Assembly: GCA_028583685.1 (NCBI GenBank)
Contig: JAMXIF010000032.1
Location: forward strand, 2,934,135-2,998,134
Reading direction: 5' to 3'
Origin: Petaurus breviceps papuanus
Taxonomy: Eukaryota > Chordata > Mammalia > Diprotodontia > Petauridae
Length of the DNA stretch: 64,000 nucleotides
Of this stretch, positions 1 to 11,213 are shown in pieces. The notes below the pieces were generated by a model. The model was given only the letters and a program-made list of their open reading frames with translations, was not told the DNA's origin and did not search any database. Positions within the stretch are counted from its first letter, which is position 1; each line of letters opens with the position of its first letter. The position numbers and the translations under genes are program-made.

Positions 1-523
1 GTGGGTTTAGCAGCTTCCTTCTCACCAAGATTATCAATGGCCATCAGCCTTTAGAAAGGGATATTAACTCGGGTGGCATAGCAATTACAACTGGTGCAGA
101 ACTCTCTTGCAAACGTTTTCCCACAAGCCTATACAGAGTCCAAGGGGACATGAACTCAAGTTTAGAAAACAGGTAACAAAGAGGAGATCTTGGGGCATCT
201 TTTCCAGAACCTTCAAGATATCCCCCCTTAGGAAAGATGGAGCTTTTTGCGGGGCCCCTTTTCTCGATGTGTCAGTTTGGTCTCAGTTCTCAAAGTACAC
301 ACTGCTGCTACTTTGTCAGGGCTATTCCCAGGGATGTTGCTAGCAGGCTGACAAGAAGTCCAGATCCCAGGTCCTCTCAAGCTCATTGATGAAGGAGATG
401 GCGGTTCTCCTGCTTCCCTAAGTAATTACTTCTCAAAGGCTTGACTGGAATTGTTTTCTAAACTGCCAGATACTTAAATCTTGGGCTCCAAACTGGTTTG
501 TTATTTTGTTTAAAAAGGGGGGG
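1..523. other. Unassigned, apparently unique DNA
   Basis: No repeat family, splice-bounded exon or RNA gene is recognised. A 78-codon reading frame on the plus strand resembles no family I know. A G-run at about 519-528 marks the edge of the following SINE. Confidence 0.5.
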
Positions 524-771
524 GGGGGCAGTGCAGTGGAGAGAGCTCCAGAGCTGAAGTCAAGAAGACATGAGTTCAAATTCAACTCAGACATGGACTA
601 GCTGTGTGACCCTGGGCAAGTCAATTAACCCTGTTAACCTCAGTTTCTGCATCTGTAAAATGAGCTGGAGAAGGAAATGGCAAACCACTCCAATATCTTC
701 GCCAAGAAAACCCTAAAAGGGGTTACAAAGAGTTGGACACATCTGAAAACCAACTGAACAACAAAATTTTA
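524..771 (+). mobile_element. Mar1-type CORE-SINE, near full length
   Basis: The order is a tRNA-like head (GTGCAGTGGAGAGAGC), the CORE segment (TGTGTGACCCTGGGCAAGTC), then a tail with GAGCTGGAGAAGGAAATGG and GTTGGACACA, ending in CTGAACAACAAA. This RTE-like tail defines the marsupial Mar1 family. It is diverged. Confidence 0.85.
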
Positions 772-963
772 TAAGACCCACAAGGTGTAACAAGGAATAT
801 ATTAGTTCAATGTGTTTCACTGATTGAAAGCTTCAATAGAGATATTTTCACTTGAAGTTATCAGGTCTAAGGTATTTCATTATTATTTTTTTAAAGCAGA
901 ATGGGGTAACTGATTGACCAATGCCTATCCCCATCTTCCCTATTTCATTAGAAGTAACATCTT

Positions 964-1116
964 GTGGGGTGGCTAGGTGGCACAGTGAATAGAGCACCGA
1001 CCCTGGAGTGAGGAGGACCTGAATTCAAATATGGCCTCAGATACTTGACACACTTACTAGGCATGTGACTTCAGGCAAGTCGCAACCCCAACTGCCTACA
1101 AAAAGCAAAAAACAAA
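964..1116 (+). mobile_element. WSINE1-type SINE with 14-bp TSD
   Basis: It starts TGGGGTGGCTAGGTGGCACA and ends in an A-rich tail after CAACTGCC, without the RTE-like tail. Flanking copies AGAAGTAACATCTT (950-963) and AGAAGTAACCTCTT (1117-1130) match at 13 of 14 positions, so both ends are fixed by TSDs. The A-rich tail suggests L1-type mobilisation. Confidence 0.88.
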
Positions 1117-1130
1117 AGAAGTAACCTCTT

Positions 1131-1937
1131 CCTCCCAGTTCCTCAAGTTCACAACTGGGTATTATTCTCAACTCCTCACTGTCTTTCATCCCCTGTATCT
1201 AATCTGTTGCCAAGTGCTATTGACTTCACCTATATAAAACATCTCTCAGATATGGCTCTCTCTTCCCTGACACTGCCACCACTATGGTGTGGGTCCTCAT
1301 AACCATTGGTGAGCCTGCAGACACTGGCCTCGAGTCTCTCCCACTCCAATCCATCCAGCCACTAAATTGATTTTCCTAAATTGAAGGTCTAACTATGTCA
1401 CCTTCCTTCTCTGTCTCCCCATTACCTCCAGGATCAAATACAAAATCCAGTTTGGCATTCAAAGCCCTTTGTAATCTAGTCCCCTCTTAACTTTCTGATC
1501 TTCCACTTCATTCCCCGTCACTCACCCTTTGATCCTGTGACACTAGCCTCCCTGCTGTTCCACAAACAGAATCCTTCGTTTCTGGGCTCCCAGGATTTTT
1601 TCTGCCAGTGTCCCATGCCAGGACTGCTCTTTCTACTCATCTCTATCTCCTGGATTTCCTGGCTTTCTTTAAGTCCTGGATAAAATCCTGTCTTTTACAG
1701 GAAGCTTTTTCCAACCCCTCTTAATTCCAGTGCCTTCCTTCTGTTAGTTTCTATGTGTACTGTATATAAGACTTATTTGTTTGCTTGTAGTATTCTGCTC
1801 TCCCTCCCCTCCCCCCCCATTAGACTGTTAGTTCCTTGAGGGCAGACACTGTTTTGCCTTTTTTTTTTTGGATGTCTAATACTCAGTACGGTGCCTGGCA
1901 CATAGTAGGCAGTTAATAAATGTTTAATGACTAATTT
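1131..1937 (+). mobile_element. L2-clade LINE 3' end
   Basis: This is a pyrimidine-rich L2-type 3' UTR: AAATCCAGTTTGGCATTCAA, then TCCTTGAGGGCAGACACTG, then GTGCCTGGCACATAGTAGGC and AGTTAATAAATG at the end. The upstream limit is unclear and may lie before the SINE at 964. Confidence 0.8.
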
Positions 1938-2654
1938 ATTTGCTCAATAAGATCCCCACCCTAATTTACAGATAAGAAAACTGAGACCAAGAACAATGCC
2001 TTGTTTGGGGTGGCAGAATGAATAAATGGTTAAGTCAAGATTCAAATTCAGATCTTCTTGATAAGATATCAAAAGCTCTATTTAAAACATGCTCATTACC
2101 CTCTGATCTACTTCCTATAGCCATTTATGACCCTGTATGAAATTCTTTATGAATATAACTGTAGTGAATACCATCCAGTGCTTAGAAGGTGTCTCACTAT
2201 GTCCTTGTGAAAATCTGTGTTTCTCAAACTCCCTAGAAAAATCCACCCAGGAGTTTTCAGGACAGCCAAGGCTGGTTGATGCCGTCCAGGCTACCCTCAG
2301 AGGCAAGAGAGGAAGTGTTAATAACTTCCCTGTCTGTTCAATAGTTGGGCATTTTTTTCCTACTCCCTGCTAGGTCTCTCCATGGGGGTAATGTTTTTCT
2401 ACTGACATATTTCCAAATGTAATAGAAAAAAAAAACTGGAAAGGGAAAAACACATTGCTGCTGAATAAATGAAAGTCTCCATCAAAAGCCCTGAGGCATT
2501 TCAGCACCAACCTAATCGAAACCATGTCTCTGTTTGGGGATCACAGTTTCTGCGAATGTACTGTCTGTCGGCTTGAGTGGAAGACAAAAAATGCAGTGGA
2601 GCCTAAAGAGAGCTGTTTTAAGTGTGAGTGGGTGAGTGGGTGGGTGAGTGTGTG

Positions 2655-2685
<31 letters not shown>

Positions 2686-3100
2686 ACCTCTGTATTCCTT
2701 GGAATCCCCAAATGTGTGGACCATGTATTTAGAACCCCAGGGATCTTTGGGGTTTTTTCATGCCACACTTCTCAGCTGATAACCAAGTTGTAACCTCACT
2801 GCTAAGAGAAGTATATCAGTTTCCACCCAAGAGGAAAAGTTGATGAAAAAGTGCACTGTTCCCCCTCTCTGAGCTCAGGTGGCTTGCTGAAAAAGCACTG
2901 ATACTCACAACATCGTGGATTAAGGACTTTCTATTATTTGCAAGAGTTTAATTGTCTCCATAAGGGTCTTAAACTGAACCATACAGCAAAAAAAAAAAAA
3001 AAATCAGAGGAAGTTGAACAAATACTTGATGAATCCCAAAGTGAACCTGAATTCTCCTCCCCAATGTGTTTCCTCTCCCCCGCCCCCCCCCCCCTTTTTT
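1938..3100. other. Mostly unassigned DNA
   Basis: A short CORE-SINE-like scrap lies at about 1965-2050. The rest is apparently unique except for the TG repeat listed separately. Small overlapping frames on both strands near 2115-2373 look like chance ORFs. Confidence 0.45.
2622..2685. repeat. (TG)n microsatellite with GTGA prefix
   Basis: A GTGAGTGGGTGAGTGGGTGG-like stretch grades into a pure TG run of about 28 bp. Frames through it give threonine/histidine repeats and are not real proteins. Confidence 0.95.
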
Positions 3101-3104
3101 TTGG

Positions 3105-3212
3105 AAAGGCAGCATGAAAGAGCAGAATCTTGTCTTCAGAATCAAGAAAACCTAGTCCCTTCTAGGACACAGTGGCTGGACATGCTGGGCAAGTCACTTA
3201 AACTTTAGATTA
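3105..3212 (+). mobile_element. MIR SINE fragment
   Basis: GCAGCATGAAAGAGCAGAAT is followed by CTGGGCAAGTCACTTAAACT, the MIR head and CORE spacing. It is short and diverged. A C/T-run at about 3078-3102 precedes it. Confidence 0.6.
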
Positions 3213-3219
3213 CCAAGAA

Positions 3220-4559
3220 CTGCCAGACTTCACTGGCAGAGGGTGTTCCTTTTCTCAACAAAATCACAGGTCTTCCCAAAACCAATTCTTTTTAAACTTT
3301 TAAATTTTTCCTCCGTTTCAGTTTGCTTTATAAAAACAACCACCATTCACAAAGTAGATCAATTTTTAACTGGGATGGAATCTCTATTTAAAACAAACCA
3401 CCACCACTACTGACTTGGAACAAAACCAGAACATCAAATAATCTCCCAACCTATCCTGAACGGAAAAGTAACTCATACTTTTCCAGTCCTTGGTCTTTAC
3501 ACTATTTGTTCCAGCCTGATTTCATTATCCAACGGACGTATACAATCCTCAGGCTGACAATGACGAATGGCTAAGTGAGCCATCCTTCTCTAGGCTGAAA
3601 ACTAAGCCACTCCTGGTGGGACAGGTAGCAGCCATGGTTTGAATGTTCTGAGAAATGTCCAGAAAGAGAAAAGGTCCAAAAATTTTATTCTGATTTTCAA
3701 CCATTTGCCATTTGGGAAATTCTAAATGTTCAACATGGTCAACACCTGAAAAATCACAACAGCAACAACTGACTCATAACTAAAAACTGGCTTAGTGTCC
3801 CTACATTTCCATGGCTAGTCTAGAGGAATCGACTGCTGAAAAATTGGAAGTCTTTTTTTTTTTCTGTTTTCTACCTAGAGTGAATATTTTTGGCTATGAA
3901 CCCACATCCTGAAAAATGCTGTGCTATTTTCACACATTAGTTATAAGGCAAACTTTCCCAAAATGACACAGCTCATTAACTAAGGATATTTCTCAGTAGA
4001 TTTGTTATATTAAAAAGGCACGGAGACTACTATGCTAATCAGCTATGTTGTACTAAAACTCCGTGTAGATTAATTAAATACTTTACTTGCCAAAAAAATA
4101 CACCCCAATAATAATGGAAGGAAAAATAATCACAGAAACAGCTCTCTGCTAGAGCCGAATGCCTTTCCTCCCTTCCTCAGGTACATAACTTTAAACAAAG
4201 CCTAATGAAAATGTCTTTCCACAACTCAGCCAAGCTATTTGACAAATAATACCACAATGACATGCTTGTATCGCAAAGTCTATAACCACATTAGGTATTT
4301 GGCACCAGGTTTAAGATTTGCTGTGGATTTTTTCAAACTTGGAACTGCAGGCTTGATTCTGCACTATTACCTCTCTACTATTTTTGCAGAGCACCATTGA
4401 TACAGGTACAAAATCCTCATGGTCCAAAAAAAGCAGAAAACCTACAGCAAAAAAAAAAAAATACTCAGGGTAATATTCTGGACAGGGACATAAAACCAAT
4501 ATTAAGGACAGGGAAAGGAGTGATCTATTAGAGCTGGACATATGCAAGAGTTGCAGATC
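3220..4559. other. Repeat-poor AT-rich DNA
   Basis: No transposable element, exon or RNA gene is recognised. Short A or T runs occur at about 2989, 3847 and 4450. The 84-codon minus-strand frame at 4311-4565 is low complexity and is not supported as a gene. Confidence 0.5.
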
Positions 4560-4705
4560 AATCAAGATGACTGGTAAGTTCCAACTGCTGCTAACTCATT
4601 GTATGACCTTGGGTCTCAGTTTCCTTATTTATACATTGAGGGATAATGGTTGCAACTAGATGATTTCATGTATTTCTTTCAGCACTGTAAATCTATGTTT
4701 GGGTC
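4560..4705 (+). mobile_element. MIR SINE fragment
   Basis: GTATGACCTTGGGTCTCAGT and TTTCCTTATTTATACATTGA match the MIR core and downstream TTTCCTCATCTGTAAAATG motif. It is diverged. Confidence 0.6.
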
Positions 4706-4876
4706 CAACAAGAGTCAAACAGCACTAAATGCTTCAGTCTTGAAAGTGGACTGACTATGGATCACTCCATGGGTAATTTATTTTCTGCCCCACTCCAAAA
4801 AAATTCCCCAAATCTAAAATATTCTGGCTAAAATGTTAATGAAGGAATACCTGGGGTTTGTCTCAAAAGTAAATTG

Positions 4877-5126
4877 TTCAGTCATATTTTAGGCATATCT
4901 GTCTTCATGACCCCATTTGTGGTTTTCTTGGCAAAGATACTGGAATGGTTTGCCATTTCCTTCTCCAGCTCATTTTACAGATGAGGAACTAAAACAAACC
5001 GAATTAAGTGACTTGCCCAGGGTCGCACAGCTGGTAAGTGTGTAGAAGGCCAGGTTTGAACTCAGGAATGAGTCTTCCTGACTCAAGGCCCAACTCTCTA
5101 TCCACTGTACCACCTAGCTGCCCCAA
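4877..5126 (-). mobile_element. Mar1-type CORE-SINE, full length, inverted
   Basis: Read on the plus strand it begins with the tail (TTGTTCAGTCAT), passes AGATACTGGAATGGTTTGCC and GACTTGCCCAGGGTCGCACA, and ends CCACCTAGCTGCCCC, the complement of the SINE head. Confidence 0.88.
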
Positions 5127-5194
5127 AAGTAAATTACTCATCCAGAGTTCAAATTAAAATATAGTTATTTTTTAAATTATAAGTAACCTTATCA

Positions 5195-5357
5195 GGGTGG
5201 CTAGGTGGCACAGTGAATAGAGAACTGGCCCTGGAGTCAGGAGGACCTGAGTTCAAATCCAGCCTCAGACACTTAACACAAAATTAGCCATGTTACTTTG
5301 GGCAAGTCACTGAACCCCAATTGCCCTCCAACAAGAAAAAAAAAAAGGTAAGAAAGA
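5195..5357 (+). mobile_element. WSINE1-type SINE with 10-bp TSD
   Basis: It starts GGGTGGCTAGGTGGCACAGT and ends in an A-rich tail after CCCCAATTGCCCTCCAA. The direct repeats AACCTTATCA at 5185-5194 and 5358-5367 are identical. Confidence 0.9.
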
Positions 5358-5607
5358 AACCTTATCAGAAGCCATTGGCGGGGGGTGGGGTGGGGGAGAT
5401 ATTTCATATTACACACCATTATAGGATTCTCAGATGACACTTGGAGAATTTAAGAGAAATGCTTTCAGAGAAAAACGAGGACTTCTGAGAGCAAAAGATG
5501 AAGTTACTCCAATTCTAGGTGTAGTCAACTTAAGAACACACTTATTATACTTGATAGACATTTGTCTTTGGGCATTAATCTTGGTCACTGGTTGGTAAGT
5601 GATAGGG

Positions 5608-5840
5608 CAGCTAGCTGGTACAGTGGATAGAGCCCCTGCCTGGAATCAGGAAGACCAGAGTTCAAATTTGGCCTCAGACACTTACTACCTATGTGACCCT
5701 AGGCAAGTCATTTAACCTTGTTGGTCTCAGTTTCCCCATTTGTTAAATGAGCTGGTGAAGAAAATGGCAAATTACTCAAGTGTCTTTGCTAAGAAAACCC
5801 CAAAAGGGGTTACCATAACTGAAAAAGGACTGAACAAAAG
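5608..5840 (+). mobile_element. Mar1-type CORE-SINE
   Basis: GGGCAGCTAGCTGGTACAGT heads the element. GTGACCCTAGGCAAGTCATT, GAAAATGGCAAATTACTC and CTGAACAAAAG follow in Mar1 order. Confidence 0.85.
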
Positions 5841-6015
5841 GTAACTGACTTGAATTTGAGACCCTGCTGCAGTCATAAAGGTGAGAAATCACTGCAACTT
5901 CCTGGGACAGAAACAAACCAAGCAACTTTAAGGTATACTATTACTTTGGTTCTGAGTAAGTCAGAGTTCACAGTGATATAGGTAATGAAATGGACTTAGA
6001 TGTCACTTCCCCTGG

Positions 6016-7098
6016 TGTAAAGCCAAGCACAAGCAGCTTTCCAGAAGACTGCTGCTATGAACAGCTTTTAAGGTTCTGATTACATAGTATAGTGAACACT
6101 ATTTATTCAATAACAAATCAAAGCAAAACATTCACAGTAAATCAAGGTATAGCATTCACAATGTTACATCTTATCACAGATATCAAAATACAGCATTCAC
6201 AACAACTTATCACAGAAATTGGCCACATAGTTTTCACCACAGTAGTCACACAGTTTTGAAGAAAGTATAACCATTTAGTCAATCAATCACTTAGTAACTC
6301 AATCATTCAATCATCCTTCTGGAGGCCTCCTTAAGGGTCACAAAATACAATAGTGAAAGTTCTCCACTCATGGAGTACACTAAGTTACATTATCAGTCAC
6401 TACTCAGTACTCTCTTAAGGGTTAGTGTAAAATACACAGACCATCCACCCCTCAGTCACAAATAAGTTCAATCTTCTCAGTCAGTACACAGTATCCAAGT
6501 AAAGTCTTCTTTCAGCTTGATTCGGGGTAGTCTCTCAGATTCCCTGGATCCCCTTCCATGGTCCCAGCTCCTACCTGGATTCACCAAACTGTCACCTGGG
6601 TTCAAAGGCAGACAGCTCCCAGTTCCTTGTCCAGCTCTCCATGCTGTTCCTGTTCATGCTGAAGCTCACAGTGTCCCCACCTTAAATCCTTCAGTCTCTG
6701 TTCCTGGGAAGTCAAAGCTTAACAAAGCCACAAACAGGTTCATAAAAAGTACCAGTGTCACAGTCATGCTTCCTCCGTCTTCGGTAGCTCCCCAGCAGAA
6801 GCTCCAGCTGGTTTCCAGAATCAACATCATTCTCTCCAGCCTGGGCCTTTCCTCTTCAGCCTCCTCAGCAGCAGCTGCTTCTGCCTCCTCGATGCTTATC
6901 CCCAGGAGTTCTGACTCTCCCTCTCTGCGGCTTTTCCTTGTATACAGTATTGATCCTCCCTTTTCAGCCCCTTCCTGTTACATCAGCAACAGCAGTTCAT
7001 ACCTTCTGTTTCTTTAACAGAGGCTTAATTTGAACTAGGTGCTAAGTACCTCTTGGCTTTCCAATACAAAGGGATCTTTAAATTTCATGACCATTACA
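6016..7098 (-). mobile_element. Solo LTR, 1.08-kb family, 5-bp TSD
   Basis: The complement starts TGTAATGG and ends TTTACA, flanked by identical CCTGG repeats at 6011-6015 and 7099-7103 (plus-strand reading). It shares its sequence in order with 33053-34124, for example GAACTGGGAGCTGTCTGCC (complement) and AATCAGAACCTTAAA. No internal retroviral region adjoins it, so it is a solo LTR. Five-base TSDs fit an ERV3/ERVL-like or similar class, but the class is not certain. It is a fossil; the long plus-strand frame at 6517-7017 is antisense to it. Confidence 0.85.
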
Positions 7099-7117
7099 CC
7101 TGGTTTGTCACCCAGAT

Positions 7118-7262
7118 CTGACTGGTGGTAGTATGGTCTAGCTGGGAGTCAGGAGGGCTGAGTAGCAGAAACTGCTATCTGGCTTAAACAAGTCACTTAG
7201 CCTCAGTCTCCATTTCATGTCTGTCAAATGATGTTAATTCCACTTGCTAGATTCATCTCAAG
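7118..7262 (+). mobile_element. MIR SINE
   Basis: GTAGTATGGTCTAGCTGGGA leads to AAACAAGTCACTTAGCCTCA and a degraded TTTCATGTCTGTCAAATGAT. The order and spacing fit MIR. Confidence 0.6.
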
Positions 7263-7284
7263 GTAAATTTGGCAAATTTAAAAC

Positions 7285-7460
7285 CAGAGAACCTGGGAAT
7301 TTCATAGCCAGAAGAGTCCTTAAAGACTAACAGAACTGACAGATGAAGAAACAGCAGCCCAGAAAAGCTCCACAATTTGTCCAGGGTCACAGTGGCAGAG
7401 ATGGGAGTAGAAACCAGTTCTGCTGACTTCCCATTCCTGTGTATGATCCTTCAATTGGCT
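7285..7460 (+). mobile_element. MIR/THER CORE-SINE
   Basis: GAATTTCATAGCCAGAAGAG, GACAGATGAAGAAACAGCAG and TTTGTCCAGGGTCACAGTGG are in the order of the therian CORE-SINE that starts AATCATAGATTTAGAGCTGG. Confidence 0.6.
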
Positions 7461-7870
7461 TTTTCTTTTGTTCCTTCTTTGCCATTACTGTTCCTGACAG
7501 GCAAAAGAGGTTGTGTTTTCTTTCTCTCAAACAGTGTTCCTAGACTTCATTAAGAGTGGTTTTGGAGGCACTAATGTGATTGCACACTGCTATGAACACA
7601 CATACACACACATATTCAAGGCAATACCTAATTTCTGAAGCATCCTGCTCTTTGAATTTCATGAGGGCATAGATTTGGTGTGATGTTCCTTATTTGAGTG
7701 ACTCCCTAAAGTTCTTCCATGTATGCGGAATAAGCAATTATTTTAGTAACCTGAGCTTTACATTTGCTTGAGAGGCACCAATTTAGAGGTTGCAATTTAC
7801 AAATTTGGGCAAGCCTTCAGTTTGGGCTCCTTTGGCCACCATTTACCAAATATACAGACATAAACATGCA

Positions 7871-7917
7871 TGTGTATACACACACACAAACACACACACG
7901 CGCACACACACACAGAA
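7871..7917. repeat. (CA)n microsatellite with CG interruption
   Basis: CA repeats are broken by ACACGCGCAC. Three short frames cross it and are low-complexity artefacts. Confidence 0.95.
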
Positions 7918-9190
7918 AAACAAAAGCAAATCTTAGCTTGCAGACTTAATGGGAAACATGAACCATCTGTGAATGTTACTAGCAGCTCATTTGCTTCATT
8001 GGCAAATATTAAACTGTGTTGTAAAGATCCAGTGAAATTATGGAAATGGGTTTTAACATTAAAATCGAAGTGCAATTAGAACATTTCACTGCATAATTGT
8101 TTGGCAGAATCCTATAGTAAGCAGAAGATTTCCAGCTTCCTGATTTATTGGTCGCAGGTTGTTTCTTTAGGGATGCATTTGGGGGGATGCCCTGGTGATG
8201 CTATTGGTGTAGTCATGCAGGGATGATTCTCCACCTATTTTTAATCTCTTTTTTTTTCTCCTCACAGGCAGTTCTTATTCTTGAGCTGTTAAACTAGCTT
8301 TGCCTAAGCCAATAGCAGTTTTGTGGAGTTTAATGCAGTGAGGAAAACCCAGGGAAAGAAAGCCCGTCTGCTCTGCGTTACTGTGTCTTTGTATGAAAGG
8401 TGTAGCATATTTGTTTTTAATTAGCGCTTAGACAGACATCAGAGAAAATGGTTAATCACTGACATGGCCCAGAGTGCTTTGAAAGTAAACACCATATTGC
8501 AACAGACATGCAATTAATTACACAACACACCAATTAAACATGTTCAGAATGCAAAGGGGGGAAGAGATCATGTATCTGATGCCAAAATACTACCCCCCCC
8601 AAAAAAAAAATCTTTCTAAAAGGTAACATATAACCTAACTACTGAACATGACCACACTGGTTTTAAATATTGACTCTAGTCCTGCTGTGGACCAGCATTT
8701 AAGTGGGCTTTCAAATATTGGCAGTTTCTTTTCTGGCTCCTATAGAGTAAACCAACATGTAAAAGGACTGGTGGTTCTCTGTGTGTCTCTGACTCTTCAC
8801 CATTCTCCCTTTCTCTCTCTCTGATTTCTCCCCCACTAAAAACATTCCAGCTGGCACATATAGGTATGCCAAGTTTAATTCCAAGGAAAGTTATAGGTCA
8901 AACTTGCCATAAATTGAATCTTATTTTAATTATAACACAATTCAATACTTAAATGCACTTTGTGTGAGCATCTTTTTGTAAAGTAAAAAATGTGACTAAT
9001 CAGCTCTGTCTAGGTATCCATTTTCATATGCCAGTTCTCTTTAAAAGGGATTCATCTGCGCTAACAGGTAAATCTTTTAGAATAGTTCTGACCTAACTGA
9101 GGACAATCTGAATGAAAGGCTTTTCCTTTAGATGTGCTTTCTGAGCCAAACTACCACTTATTTGTTCTTTCCCAAGTAGGGAAACAGAAT
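7918..9190. promoter_or_regulatory. Repeat-free stretch; candidate conserved non-coding element
   Basis: About 1.2 kb carries no recognisable repeat, which is unusual here. It holds clustered homeodomain-type ATTA/TAAT motifs (TTTTAATTAGCGCTTAGACA near 8415, CAATTAATTACA near 8511, ACCAATTAAACATG near 8529). A pyrimidine tract ending CTCCTCACAG lies near 8260-8269, but no credible open exon follows it. Regulatory function is inferred only. Confidence 0.3.
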
Positions 9191-9199
9191 CAGAGATGT

Positions 9200-9790
9200 A
9201 AAAAGCCTCAAGGGCCATCTAGCACCACCATTGGCAACTGAATTGCAACAGTACCCTCACACACAATTATCTAACCTTTTCTTATTAACCTCCAATTACA
9301 GAGAACTCACCACCCACATAACAGAAGCCTATTCTCCTTTGATAGAACTCTAATTGTTTGGATTTATTCTCTTTATATTCTCCTTATACTTACATCTATT
9401 CTTGTTCCCTTCACCCACTAAGATGTAAGCCTCTTGCAAGCAGGTACTGTTTGATATATTTATTCTATTATATCTCCAGCACCTAGCAGAGAGCCTAGTT
9501 CATAATACATACTTAAATGCTTGTTGGTAGATTATGATGTTGTCATTTTCTCAAGTTGCCTCTTTGCAACTTCCATCCACTTCTAGTTATACCCTCTGAG
9601 ACCAAGCTGGAGAAATCTAACCCTTCTATGTAAGAATCTTCCAAACACTTGAAAATAACCAATTCCTTGCCCCCAGAACACACAGATCTCTTCTTCTCAA
9701 GGCAAAACACCACAATTCTAACTGATCCTCATTCAACCTCCTCAAACAGTCTCTTTCATTACATCTGGCCACAAATGATTAAGGTTCTCA
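9200..9790 (-). mobile_element. CR1/L3 LINE 3' end, split by an L2 tail
   Basis: The plus strand shows the complement of a CR1/L3 3' region: AGAGAACTCACCACCC, then TTGCCTCTTTGCAACTTCCA, then TTCCAAACACTTGAAAATAA. A plus-oriented L2 3' end (about 9360-9540) lies between AACTCTAATTG and TTGTCATTTTC, which are adjacent in the CR1/L3 sequence. Confidence 0.7.
9360..9540 (+). mobile_element. L2-clade LINE 3' end inserted in CR1/L3
   Basis: GATGTAAGCCTCTTGCAAGC and CTCCAGCACCTAGCAGAGAG lead to ACTTAAATGCTTGTTGGTAG, the L2 3' terminus pattern. Confidence 0.65.
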
Positions 9791-9905
9791 TGTGTCAACA
9801 ATGAGTTCAATTAGAAGGCAAAGGGACAATGGATTAGACTCTATTATAGATAACTAATCATTAGATAATCTCAGTATCAATTCCATTAACATGTCATTCT
9901 AACAC

Positions 9906-10105
9906 AGTGGCTCTTAACTTGGAATCCAAGAACTTGGTTTAAAAAACAACTCTGATAACAGAATGTCAATATAATTGGTTTCCTTTGCAATTTTTTATAC
10001 TTTGTTTATGCATTTTAAAACCATTATTCTAAGAAGGGGTCCACAAACTTCACCAAATTGCCAACAGAGTACATGACACTAAAAAGGTTCAGAAAATTCT
10101 TGTTA
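9906..10105 (+). mobile_element. hAT-like non-autonomous DNA element
   Basis: It starts GTGGCTCTTAACTTGGAATC and ends with complementary sequence near AAAAAGGTTCAGAA. The core TCAATATAATTGGTTTCCTT and AAGAAGGGGTCCACAAACTT are shared with copies at 44743 and 63112. The superfamily comes from the terminal-repeat style and is uncertain. Confidence 0.55.
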
Positions 10106-10433
10106 ATGGTTTCTTCCTACACCCAACCCCAGCCCAAATCTGTCATATCTAAATGATTCTGCTTCTGCTTCCCAGGCCCAGTGTTATCTTTTACCTCCCA
10201 ATCACATGCTGGAGAACTATTTTTCATTCTTCAGACTCTACAAGTTGACTCTGACCTAATCATTTCAGTTTTATCTCACACCAACCTCCTTCTTACACTC
10301 AGTCCAGCCAAATAGCTCCACTCCCCAGAAAGGAGGGAGTTACGTGTTTTGAGGAAGAGGAAGCAGCTGCTTGTCCTCTAAGGGATAATGAAGTAGGCTC
10401 CTAGGTGTTGTCAGGTAAGAAATCATTCAGTAA

Positions 10434-10652
10434 TTGTCTGGAAAGAAGAAAAGAATAGCAGTGCTTGGTGTCAGGGTGACTGAGGCAATTATTTGTCAAC
10501 TTGGTAACAATAGTAGAGAGGTCTGTTGTCTTCCTGGGGCATGTCTTCGAGAAATAATAGAGAACCTCCCTAGATTTGTCAAAACAGTTGACTACAACCT
10601 ACTTTTAGTGATACTTATGGGGATAAATGACATTAACAGGATGAACCTATAA
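10434..10652 (+). pseudogene. CR1/L3 ORF1 remnant: SGNH/GDSL-esterase-like fragment
   Basis: A 72-codon frame still open in an ancient LINE. It reads RIAVLGVRVTEAIICQLGNN, then EVCCLPGACLREIIENLPR, then LLLVILMGINDINRMNL. From memory, CR1-clade ORF1 esterases carry GDS-type residues near the start, a CCLPGA stretch and a GTND block; here GIND replaces GTND and VRVTEA replaces the catalytic-serine block. The catalytic serine is therefore gone and this is a fossil domain. In life the protein would have acted in the retrotransposon RNP. The ATG is not the original start. Confidence 0.65.
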
Positions 10653-11213
10653 AGACTATAAAACCTTAAGCAAGAAACTGAAGCTTGTAGAGACATGGGT
10701 GAATTTTATCACTGCTGCCCATTGAGGGCAAGTAATATAAAAGAGAAAAGATGATTTGGAAAGTAAAAAGCTTGTCTGATATGCAAAAATAGGATTTGGA
10801 TATTTGGACCATTATTTAAAATATAAGAATGAAAGGCTCATGACCAGGGATGGAGTATACCTAACAAATTTTGAAAAAAAAATAATGTATTTGTCTATTG
10901 TTTTACAAATCTAATCAAAAGAACTAACCAGAGAAGGGGAAAAGCTGTCTCTTTATATCCACTAATCCAGATAGTAAAGACAGTAGCTATAATGTAGGAA
11001 GAAAACCAATTGTGACACCTAGAAATTCACAAGAGACAAAAATCCAAAAGAGGAATCAGTCTTAAAACCTATGTCCTCAATGTGTATATATAATCACACA
11101 ACATTTAGGCAACATACAAAAAGGAATAAAGGTCTGAACTCAAGTAGGCAAATATGATGTCATATGTGTTATAGAGACTTGGGGGTAATAACTGAGAATT
11201 CTGAATACTTGAA

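Noticed and set aside
2622-2685. CRISPR-like or regulatory array
   Set aside because: It is a plain dinucleotide microsatellite; there are no spaced repeats, and the genome is vertebrate.
5195-5270. tRNA gene signal in SINE heads
   Set aside because: The A/B-box-like text belongs to tRNA-derived SINE promoters; no complete cloverleaf was found.
6517-7017. 166-codon plus-strand ORF rich in Ser/Pro/Leu
   Set aside because: It is antisense to a well-bounded LTR; the homologous LTR at 33053 has only shorter antisense frames without the same protein.
8240-8300. Pyrimidine tract ending CTCCTCACAG as an exon acceptor
   Set aside because: The following sequence has early stops in the frames examined and no matching donor; chance acceptors are common.
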